17,154 bases of DNA from Collybiopsis luxurians FD-317 M1. Lineage: Eukaryota; Basidiomycota; Agaricomycetes; Agaricales; Omphalotaceae. How positions within the stretch are numbered: position 1 is the stretch's first letter; every line of letters starts with the position of its first letter. The DNA is taken from positions 104,149 to 121,302 of the forward strand of contig KN834869.1 of assembly GCA_000827265.1 (NCBI GenBank), given 5' to 3'. Both the position numbers and the translations under genes were made by a program. Below, in pieces: positions 1-7,882 of this stretch. The notes under the pieces are model-generated. The model worked only from the letters and a program-made list of their open reading frames with translations. It did no database searches and had not been told where the DNA came from.

Positions 1-153
1 ACCATTGAATAAGAGATAGTCAAGAAAACACTCCATAAGCTGATCCAATATTTCTTTAGCTTCGCCTTTGACTAGTCCGAGTAGGCTTTCTTCCTTACCT
101 CCTCTGGCTCTCTCAGATGATGATGATGATGATGAAGACAAATGTATGCCTCC
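1..153 (-). CDS. Partial exon of an unrecognised gene, running off the left edge
   Basis: On the minus strand a reading frame is open from a possible 3' splice site (ACTCAG at 159-154) to the window edge. It encodes a serine run from the GAT repeat, then an acidic/basic helical stretch containing LVKGEAKEILDQLMECFLDY. The amphipathic, charge-rich composition looks like real coding sequence, but I do not recognise the family. A GTAAGG donor-like site near position 101 leaves open that the part below it is intronic. The gene continues outside the window, so start and product are unknown. Confidence 0.35.
116..134. repeat. (GAT)6 microsatellite
   Basis: Six perfect GAT triplets followed by GAA. 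Read on the minus strand they encode a poly-serine run inside the partial exon, so this may be a coding trinucleotide repeat prone to length variation. Confidence 0.85.
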
Positions 154-537
154 CTGAGTTTACTTAGCCTGTCATTTCTGATAAAATTTTTCAGTTTACA
201 ATTCAGCAACAGATGCTACTTAAATTTTCTACTTGATGCATTACTCATTGGTAGGCAAATTGTCAAGCTCCTCGCCTCTCTATAGACAATGACCAATGAG
301 TTGTGTAGCTCTGTCATACTGTATAGGTTTTCTTTACATTTACTCATGTATACTTTTGTGCTGTATTGGGTTCAACATCTGGACAGCATAATAATTGAGT
401 ATTGAGTTATAAATAATGGATCCAGTTAAAAAAGAGCTAGAGATGAAGACAGTCAGACAAGGTCATGACAGGCTACCAATACATCATACCACTAGATGGA
501 AGGGCTACAAAACTAATTAAGCAGTGCCCCTGCAATT
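154..537. other. Non-coding stretch with one inverted repeat
   Basis: No convincing exon on either strand. It lies between the end of the repeat ORF (stop at 538-540, minus) and the left-edge exon. The only structure noted is the inverted repeat at 243-301. Confidence 0.5.
243..301. repeat. Two-step inverted repeat (hairpin)
   Basis: ACTCATTGGT (243-252) pairs with ACCAATGAGT (292-301), and inside it ATTGTC (259-264) pairs with GACAAT (285-290). The loop is 20 nt. All 16 pairs are perfect, with a 6-nt bulge on one side and 1 nt on the other. Confidence 0.7.
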
Positions 538-1233
538 TTATTTTTTTTTCACTTCCTTCTGGACACGTGCTTCTTTCTCTACATCTGCAATGCCATGGAT
601 GCCTGAAGAGCTGTGTCCTGCAATTGTTGCCAGAACAATGAAGCCTTTTCTTATTTTTCCCTTAACCACTTGAAGATTGTATTCCCTTCCAGAACTCTTT
701 TGCTGCTTCTGCAATGCCACAGATGCCTGAAGAGCTGCATCTTGCAGTCATTTTTCAGAACAACTAGCTTTTGACTTCTCCACTTGGGGATCATATTCCC
801 TTCCAGCTCCTTCTTGAATGTCTTTCGCTGCATCTGCAACACCATTGATGCCTGAGCTGTGTCCTGCGACTGTTGCCAGAACAGTTAACACTTGTTGTTT
901 TTACTTTGAACCTTTTTTGCTGCTTCCAGAACACTGTGAATCCCTGTGGAATGCACCCTACTGCTGTTGCCAGAAGATCAGCACCTGGGGTACACCTGTC
1001 TTCTGTTCTCCTTCCTCTTCCAATGGGGTCTGAAGACCATATTCCCTTCCAGCTTTGGCTTGGACATTTACTTCCATTGTTTTTTCTCTCGGGCCAGAGT
1101 TCCCTAAGGAGCTGTGTCCCATGGTTAACATTATCACTAAGGTTGTCAAAATTGGACTAGTCAGATGATGGGAGATCAGTTTGTGGGCTGAGAGGTGAGG
1201 CGTCGACTTAGGGTGAGTTTGACTGGCTGTCAT
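538..1233 (-). pseudogene. Degenerate tandem-repeat coding sequence (GHSSSG/GREY repeats)
   Basis: On the minus strand several related protein units of about 40 residues can be read. Each carries a GHSS(S)GI-type stretch, then an ADAAKD- or ADVEKEA-like acidic helix, then GREY followed by LQ or PQ. The last unit is open to a TAA at 540-538. The unit near 728-850 reads AGHSSGINGVADAAKDIQEG but then loses frame: a neighbouring unit lacks about 11 nt, and stops interrupt the joins. The unit near 1040-1110 has GHSSLGNSG and AGREYGLQ. Repeat coding with frameshifts between units suggests a decayed tandem-repeat protein gene. I do not recognise the family, and no start could be fixed. Confidence 0.4.
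560..1130. repeat. Tandem DNA repeats of about 114-125 bp
   Basis: The anchor ATTCCCTTCCAG recurs near 681, 795 and 1041, with a weaker partial unit near 905-925. The anchor GCTGTGTCC with GTTGCCAGAAC recurs near 610, 856 and, partly, 959 and 1111. Spacing is about 114 bp between the first two and about twice 123 bp to the next. This gives roughly five diverged units. Confidence 0.6.
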
Positions 1234-1693
1234 CGTTTCTCTGTTTTCATAGATTGATCTTTTTTTGTATTGATGATTGACACATTTAGGGCTCCAAACA
1301 AAGGTACTGCATGTGTGAAGCCAATCTAGATGTGGAAGAAACCTAAGTTAAAAGCACACCTCCAGTTACATCAACACAAGGATTGTTCAGGTCCATTGAT
1401 CACTTTATCGATGGTTTCTATTCTTGCACAATACTACAAAAAAAATTAGTTAGAAGTGTTTCAATCTGCTTTACTCCTATTCTATCACTCTCTATAGGGC
1501 ATTTGTGTAAGCTCTTTACCTTCTTTTTGCAACTGCCCAAGCTCAAAGTTATATCAGACATCAAATGATTTATGACCTCTGCAAACAGTATTAAATCATA
1601 CAAACAGTATTAAATCTAACGTCATATTGAAGTTGATTAGGGAAAGAATCTTAAGCCACCTCATTATCCTATGAGAAGTGAAAAACATTAAAA
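1234..1693. other. Intergenic, no gene seen
   Basis: Only short opposing ORFs without coding character are found. It holds a perfect 16-bp direct repeat, CAAACAGTATTAAATC, at 1582-1597 and 1601-1616, 3 nt apart: a local 19-bp duplication. Confidence 0.5.
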
Positions 1694-1810
1694 TCAGTCT
1701 TGTTTGGACAGTGGGACATTAATGATGAGGTGCTGCTTAGACTTTGCTCAGGTCTTGGCAGCCAGCTTGGTGTCAGCTTTGCAGTTGCAGGCTGCCTTTT
1801 CATATTTGAG

Positions 1811-2549
1811 TCAACAGTGAATCAAATTGTCCACAACCCACAGGTGGTGGTATTTCACCAAGAAGGGGTATTTAACAACTGCCTGGACGTACAATATTTT
1901 ATGTTAACTTTGCAGCTGGAAGGCCACCAGTCTCTTACCTGTCCTCGAATGTCTTGAAGTAGGTGCTGCAGTTGATCAGAAAAGCTCAATGAGCAGTCCA
2001 TTGTATCCAGCACCTGCTTTTTAATGAAGCCCTGACTGTGCCTGTTAGACTGATCACATAGAGTTACCTACAGATCTGACTTACTTTTATGCAATCTAGC
2101 TGTGCCTTCAGCCATTTCAAGGTTCCCTCTAGATTGTAGCCTCCCCTACCGGGTCTCACAACTTTGCCCATGGGTTTTGGTATTTTACCTGGCCTCTCCG
2201 CATCTGAAAATTCATCCATATTGACATTGGGATTAATGCATCCAGGATAGTAACTTGCGGCAAGTAGCTCTGGGTATCTGCCAGTGCAAGTTGATGGACC
2301 TGGTGTTGTGCTGTGAGTATTTGCCAGGGCTGAGGGAGTGGAAAAAATGGGTGGGGAACAAGAAGCGCTAGATGAAGCTGGGATGGAAGGAGGAATTGCG
2401 GAGTTGGAGGGTTCATTGAAAGCAAAACTGACTGATTTTGGGGTGGTGTTGCAGATGATATTGCCAGGCAGACAGTCTATCATCATGGCTCTTCCTTCTT
2501 GGAGCGCATATATTTCCATCTGATCAAGAAGAAGTGGGTTGTTAACCAT
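1811..2549 (-). CDS. GRGGYNL-domain protein, conserved and uncharacterised, three exons
   Basis: The ATG is at 2549-2547. Exon 1 (2549-2085) encodes about 155 residues: a Ser/Pro/Thr-rich disordered middle, then PGKIPKPMGKVVRPGRGGYN and a helix ending LDCIK. Intron 1 is 2084-2032 (GTAAGT, branch CTAAC). Exon 2 (2031-1939) gives GFIKKQVLDTMDCSLSFSDQ and a helix. Intron 2 is 1938-1883 (GTAAGA). Exon 3 gives KYPFLVKYHHLWVVDNLI and stops at TGA 1813-1811. Both introns are phase 0. I recall this layout (GRGGYNL, then helix, then a WPVRDMIRLRLKY-like tail) from many mushroom proteins of unknown function. The same frame continues LKYEKAA past the TGA to 1694, with another TGA at 1750-1748. The family tail has arginine just before LKY, so the stop probably replaces CGA. 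Confidence 0.62.
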
Positions 2550-2808
2550 GGAAGTGGCTTTTATTTTGTGGTTTTGTAGAATGCTTGTCTCCTCTTTTAT
2601 AGGGAGCAGCTATAAATGCTGACCTTCCAGCTCATGACCACTTGATCCATTTTTGCCTCATTGCAAGCTTTCTTTCTTACATTCTTTGTTTGCTTTGTTT
2701 GCTTTTATACATATATATATATGCACCTGGTCTTTATCTTATTTTCCTACCTTGAACCCCATCTCATTCTTTGCACTTGCCTTATACTCCACTGTGCCCT
2801 TGTGAACT
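2550..2808. promoter_or_regulatory. Shared intergenic region between divergent genes
   Basis: This 259-bp gap separates the ATG of the minus-strand GRGGYNL gene from the ATG of the plus-strand WD40 gene, so it should hold both promoters. It contains TATAAAT at 2611-2617, a TTTGTTTGC-type T-rich tract near 2687-2706 and an ATACATATATATATATGC run at 2706-2723. Which element serves which gene cannot be told. Confidence 0.4.
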
Positions 2809-4867
2809 ATGCCCTTTGAAACCAAAACTGTACTGCAAAGCCCACAAGATGCAATCATGTCGTTGGCTTTTTCTGCATGATTGCAGTTTTTAACGGCCGC
2901 TGGTAAGACTGTTGCCACTGGAATGTACTATCTAGAATGTACAGTTGTTTATTCCATTTGCAGGCCCCAGTGGTGTTGTAGTCTGGAATGTAGAGTCTCT
3001 TCATAATGTACTGCTGACTTCCAAGCACAGTGAAACTGAACTGCCTGAAAGAACCACTATACTGGCTGCCACTTGGATTTATTTCTCAGAAACTGCCCGC
3101 CACATGTTGGTTCTAGGTACTTGGGATGGTTCTCTTCAGCTCTGGGACTACAACCCTGAAAGATCTGTACATAGTTCAGCCATATCAGACCTCCCACTGT
3201 TGAAATTTGTTGACAACCGCTAGGTCTTGGAAGCTGTGCACAAATCAGTCACTCATACTTCTGCAGTACAGGTTGTTTCTATGGATTTCTTACAACAAGA
3301 AGTGCCCATGGGTGGTCGTGCTAAATTAGCGACCTCTTTTGCTGACCACTCAGTCTTGGTATGAATTTTGAGCACAGATGGAGAGCTGAAAAAAACATTT
3401 TTGGTCACATTCAACAAAGTCATCATGCCAAAGACAGTTTGATTTGACAGCACCACTGGGAATCTATACATTTTTGCATTCCATGGAGGTTCAGTGTATG
3501 CATCCCCCCTTTTTTTTTCTTTAATGGTAGAATGTTAAGTCTTTGCAGTGTCTTTCTGGATGGCCTCACAGGTAATATAATCTGGACCAAGAAAAACAGT
3601 CTGGCAGTCATGTAAGCAGCTTAATACTTCCCACTCTTCCTGATACCCTCTTTCTGATACCCTCTTCCTGAACCCCTCTTCCTGATACCCATTGCACTGC
3701 AGGGGACCTGTTTCACTTGATCAGACATGTGAGCAGTTTGTGGCTTGTACGAGTCAAGGATTTGAGCTGTTTGACCTTGACTGTCTTACTCACATCTGGG
3801 CATTCTCCTGTGAACCGGTCCTCATTTCTGTGCCCAAAAATATACAGTTTAGTGACTACGGTACCACAGTTGTTGGAGGTACAGACTGTGGAAGCACTCT
3901 GGTCTATGATGTAGAGAATGGGAGGGTTATTCAGACCCTGAGCTATCACTGTGGGGGTCTTGTGCAGGCAGTTGCAGTAAGCTCAACTTGTTTGCTGCTG
4001 ACAAGCTGCAAGCTTATCCATTTCATCAGATGTCTACCAAGGAAAATGACTTCTTAGTAGCTATAGGGGGTTCAAATGCCAATCAAGCTTGCAATGTCAT
4101 TCTTTGGCAGAAGAATCATTTCCAAACTCATGAGCCTTCCTCAAATGCCTCTAAAGAACATTAATATTCCTCTACTATTGATAATTCTTCTTTCCAACCA
4201 CAGCCCTCGACAACCAATAACAAGTTTATTCTACCACTGCAAAGTATTAGATTCCCCAGGAAGTGGTTGCATTATGGACATTACACCTTAGTCATCATCA
4301 TGATCTTACTGGTGCAATTTATCTTTCACTACTTGGCAATGCATTTTCATGAAGTAAGTATATTCTCATACTCTTCCTGATATGACTTACTCCAAGCTTT
4401 CTACATCAGACTGTTCAACAATACATCTGCCCCAACCCACTGAAGTTCTTGTGCTCAGAACCTACCCAGCTGCATGTTGCTCTGGTGGATGTCAAAGAAA
4501 TGTTAGCCCAGTTATCCACCCAAAGTAGACAGAGAAACTCTGTGAACTTTGCTCCATATAGTGAGTAACATGTCTTCTGTTTCATGAATTCATCTGCTCA
4601 ATCTCAGCTTTTGCAGAGGAGAATACTTGGAATCACAAGGTCAATCAAAAGGACCAAGTGTATGTTCCAATGCCTACAGAAATCACCTCCGATTTATTAC
4701 GCAGTTCCACCCTGCTAAAGCAGCCAACACTGCAACCTAACAAGCAGAGTGTTCCATCCTCTTCCAAGTCTTCCTCTGTAAAGGTATTTGAGGACAGTTA
4801 CCAAAAACAAGTTTCAAAAACTCATGACAATGAATCGACCGAACATGGACCAGCGGGTGATATTTGA
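2809..4867 (+). pseudogene. WD40 protein with C-terminal membrane helix, eight exons, four in-frame stops
   Basis: Exons: 2809-2902, 2964-3166, 3224-3495, 3549-3611, 3703-3976, 4030-4353, 4410-4560, 4617-4867. All seven introns are GT-AG (53-91 bp) and all phases agree, giving 543 codons plus a stop. WD-type blades are clear: SLAFSA...FLTAAG then GVVVWN; GTWDGSLQLWDYN; LTGNIIWTKK; FSDYGTTVVGG; NVILWQK. A hydrophobic segment, YTLVIIMILLVQFIFHYLAM, at about residues 387-407 is followed by a polar Ser/Lys-rich tail. This matches mushroom WD40 proteins that end in a membrane anchor. Four in-frame stops interrupt it: TGA 2878 (after FSA, where the family often has Arg), TGA 3362 (at a VxVW tryptophan position), TGA 3440 and TAA 4162. 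Read normally, the product is truncated at residue 23. No frameshift was found. Partner and role are unknown. Confidence 0.72.
3631..3692 (+). repeat. Tandem 14-18 bp repeats inside a WD40-gene intron
   Basis: Four imperfect units of CTCTTCCTGATACC type fill most of the intron at 3612-3702 and make it the longest of the gene (91 bp). A single extra copy, ACTCTTCCTGATA, lies in another intron of the same gene near 4369-4381. The core CTGAT resembles a branch site. Confidence 0.7.
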
Positions 4868-5148
4868 ATCCATACTTCCATACATACTTTTCCTCCATAT
4901 ACAAAATGGTTTCATTAGGTTTCCAGAGAATTTTTAACTGGGTGGAGATGACAGGGCAGTGGAGTCTGTAGCTCATAGCAATATATTGAAATAGAAATCA
5001 CAAGGAGTAAAAAATTATACACATCATAATATCTTTGTCTGAACTATTGGTGAGGTCAATCTCATTGCAGCGACAGTTTACTTTAACCATCGCTGCAGTC
5101 ACTGTACATTTGACTTGCTCCATTTGTTCTATCCATGCCCTCTGAGCT
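4868..5148. other. Convergent 3' region between the WD40 and XPG-like genes
   Basis: The two genes end towards each other here. Reading the XPG-like frame through its TGA at 5151-5149 adds 21 codons to a TAA at 5085-5083. Nothing else coding was recognised. Confidence 0.4.
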
Positions 5149-7018
5149 TCAAACACCCATGTAAGTAGTCTTGCACCGCTTCTCAAAAGGAAGGCATGAG
5201 GGATCAGACATAAGAAGGGAAAGATATGCTCACTGGTGACTGTTTCCTGGGGGCATCAAGAACATGCTCTAATGCATCAACAGTAGTAATATCATCAGGA
5301 ATAACTGGCTAAAGAAAGAGGCTTTAATCAGTAGCAGTCCCCAGCATCAGATGGTGAGCAGTACTTGTGCACATTTCCTTACAACTCTGAATGTGTTTAT
5401 ATCTCTTTGACCAGTAACAACTGCAATGACAGGAAATGGAACAGGAACCATGACACAGCATGGGACCCCCAGAGAATTGAAAATTGCAAGTCCAGCTGAA
5501 TGAATGAAATTTTCCATAGAGAAAGAGATGACAATTGCAGATGAATTTGTTTGACCTTGAAGATTGGGTGGACTGGTACCTTTTATGGAGGTATAAATAA
5601 CAGCCAGTACATTAAGCTCTCCAAGTTCATTGTGGGAACAAGGGACTGAGATTTGACCCAATAATAAGTTGTATTTGAGGTATAGCTGCAATCAGTAGTG
5701 AGTCTGGGTTTAGGAACAGAAAAACTCGATATACGGAATGAAGCATATGCATGACTAGAGCCAGCCAGAGCATCTTTTGAAAAATTTCCAAAACTCTCTG
5801 GTCGCTGCTATAGCCAATAATTTCACAGCAGAAGTGGGTAAATTTTGGCACATCAGGCAGACGAGTACCCCAGCCCATTGTACTAGGAGCTTTGTTGGTG
5901 TCAGACCATGTGGAGGGTGGTGCTAGGCACATAGCGACTGAGGCAGATGATGGGAATCTGGAATTTTCAAGAGCATATGCAGAACCTGGTAAGCAGGAAG
6001 ATAACTCCCCATGTTTATTAGTTCTGAGTTCATTGAAAATAGATTGTTTAAGCTCCTGGAAATACAAGGAGAGTAAATCCAGAGAGTGAGACCAATGAGC
6101 ATAGTCAGTGACATGGTTATTGCAGAAACTGCAGCAAAGCAGTGCTAAGACTGTTTGAGGCCCTATTCCTGGAATACTGACATCTACGTCACTACCAGCA
6201 AGGAGCGCAAGGAGAATAAATCCATCTTGGGTAAGGTTTAAGGAATTGGACATCTGGTAGACATCAACTACCAGCTTCTAGCCATACAAGCCTCCCTGCA
6301 GAATATGCTGTCATTTGGAGTCAGCTTCTAAAATATTTCTGAAATACAATACTATCAAGAGTCTCACTGGGGCAGCAAGAGCCAAAGCATCACTGTCTGG
6401 GGTGAGTACTGCTTCAATTATTCTGCAAATGTTCATATCGGTCAGTTCTGCCTCTGCATTTCCCTGAGCCTGAAAAAAAAGATTACAGAAATATCCGAGT
6501 GATGCCAGGTGAACTAAATACTGTATGAATGTTAAACTCGAATGCCTCAATAAGAGTTCTAGATCAGTAATAGAGCAGGAGCTCCCAGTCATTTGTTACC
6601 TTTTTCCCTTGCTTTCCAGCTGCTCCAGCAGATCTGTTGTATACAAATGTACATTACACTGATGCTTTAGAGAGCTGGCAGAGAAGCCTGAAGAGCTGGG
6701 TAAGAGCCCTGTCCACAGAAGAATCCAGTTGAATGCATTTACTATCTTCATTTGCTTGGAAGTTTTCAAGAATAGCACTCATTTTATCAAAGTCTATGTC
6801 AGATAGAACTCGAAGATGCAAAAACAGGATTACATTGCATTAACACCAATGAGAAATGCTTGACTGTGTTGGTAGTTGCAAATGAAAGCCTGACTTACAG
6901 CATACTCTGCAAGATCACATCGAACAGCTGTTTCACAGACAAGCTGGATGTACATGAGCACCATCTGTCTTGGAGAGGAATTGAATATATGTACCTTCCA
7001 TGCATAGGTAATGCCCAT
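5149..7018 (-). pseudogene. XPG/GEN1-like nuclease family (PIN-like), decayed
   Basis: Structure-specific nucleases of this family cut branched DNA. Proposed start is ATG at 7018; LAEYAVSQAF and FLIGVNA then match the XPG N-domain. After a short, phase-inconsistent junction near 6833-6794, the frame gives ALTQLFRLLCQLSK, TFVYNRSAGAAGKQGKKV and LIEAFEFNIHT. Intron 6521-6470 follows, then GNAEAELTDMNICRIIEAVL (XPG-I), LTQDGFILLALLAGSDVD and IPGIGPQTVLAL (helix-hairpin-helix), then PPSTWSDTNKAP. Further introns are 5734-5686, 5382-5309 and 5233-5182. The end SPKRCKTTYMGV is basic, possibly a nuclear signal. In-frame TAA (6656-6654) and TGA (6566-6564) interrupt the N-domain. TGA 6313-6311 and TAG 6280-6278 may instead lie in a 90-bp intron (GTGAGA...GGCTAG). 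Metal-binding acids are lost: GVDAS has become GVNA, FDGP has become YNRS, and the first Glu of GEAEAE is Asn. Confidence 0.7.
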
Positions 7019-7084
7019 TGCGCATTTTCTATGGCTCTAGTAAAGAAGGAGTCTGTAAGACCGCTTGATGAGCAAACTAGCAGG

Positions 7085-7190
7085 TAGCCTGCCATGCATA
7101 TCACATGATCAATGCAAGCCAAGCAATAAGGACTCATTTCCTGTCTATTGCAATTGTATATATCCCTCTGTTAATGTTTGAATAAAAATA
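7085..7190. repeat. Direct-repeat copy 1 (about 105 bp)
   Basis: Begins TAGCCTGCCATG, includes ACTCATTTCCTGTCTATTG and ends at GAATAAAAATA. Copy 2, at 7267-7370, has the same blocks in the same order with many substitutions and small indels. Confidence 0.65.
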
Positions 7191-7266
7191 AAAATACATG
7201 GTAACATACACCATCAGGAAGTAATTGTGAGCATTGGCACTTAGCAAGCTAATTGCACCACATGTG

Positions 7267-7370
7267 TAGCCTGTCATGAGTAGCATATGATTGCTCCAAA
7301 ACAGGCTACACCCTCATTGCCTGTCTATGGCCGTAACTTCCCTCTACTAGATATTAGTTAATAAAAATAA
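7267..7370. repeat. Direct-repeat copy 2 (about 105 bp)
   Basis: Begins TAGCCTGTCATG, includes CCTCATTGCCTGTCTATGG and ends at TAATAAAAATA. It starts 182 bp after copy 1. The first block differs from copy 1 by one C/T transition. Confidence 0.65.
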
Positions 7371-7651
7371 ACTGCATAAGCACATGATGCTATTGACCCC
7401 AGTGAAGAGGGAGTGCCAGGTAAATGGGTTTTGAGAGATAGCCTTCCATTGACTTCCCCTTGCTTGTTTGGCTAATGCAATGAAAGCCTTAAAATAAAAA
7501 ACTACAGTGCTATCATAATCCAGCAGGCAAGCATTCAAAGCCCAAATCCTGCTCAGAGAAAAGTGAACCTGGTGGCAAGAAATTATGGGATGTCATTTAG
7601 TATCCAGATAAGTAAACCTCATTCTTTTCCTCTTTTTTTTAGAACATAGGT

Positions 7652-7842
7652 AATGTAACATGCTCGCACTCCAGTAAAGCATACAAAGGGTAGGAAAGTC
7701 AACAGTGCAACTAAAATTTACCCCTCTCCAGACTGGCCGGTAATAACAATGAAAGTTTAAAAAACCTTAGATCGCTCTCATCTGCGTAACAGCTTGTATC
7801 TGGAGAGGTCTAAAATATGATGCAATTGCAACATGTTACATT
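7652..7842. mobile_element. MITE-like imperfect palindrome (about 190 bp)
   Basis: Outer arms AATGTAACATG (7652-7662) and CATGTTACATT (7832-7842) are perfect complements. Inner arms CCTCTCCAGA (7723-7732) and TCTGGAGAGG (7799-7808) are also perfect. Between them the halves stay alignable: TGCA next to an A/T-rich block on both sides, with extra bases in the left arm. There is no coding capacity. A non-autonomous DNA transposon fits, but no clear target-site duplication could be identified. Confidence 0.5.
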
Positions 7843-7882
7843 GCTCATATTCAGAGGGGATACACAATATATCAAAAATCAA

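Larger units (their letters stand above)
7019..7882. other. Intergenic region rich in repeats, upstream of the XPG-like gene
   Basis: No exon recognised. It should contain the XPG-like promoter and the 3' end of the RING-like gene (both minus strand). Most of its structure is two diverged direct-repeat copies (7085-7190 and 7267-7370) and an inverted-repeat element (7652-7842), listed separately. Confidence 0.5.

Noticed and set aside
3221..3223. In-frame TAG in the WD40 gene taken as a nonsense codon
   Set aside because: It is better explained as the CTAG acceptor of a 57-bp intron (3167-3223, GTACAT donor, TTGAC branch-like site); removing the intron keeps phase and improves the fit to the propeller pattern.
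6278..6313. TGA and TAG in the XPG-like gene as certain nonsense codons
   Set aside because: A 90-bp intron (GTGAGA...GGCTAG) would remove both in phase, so they were left out of the main count.
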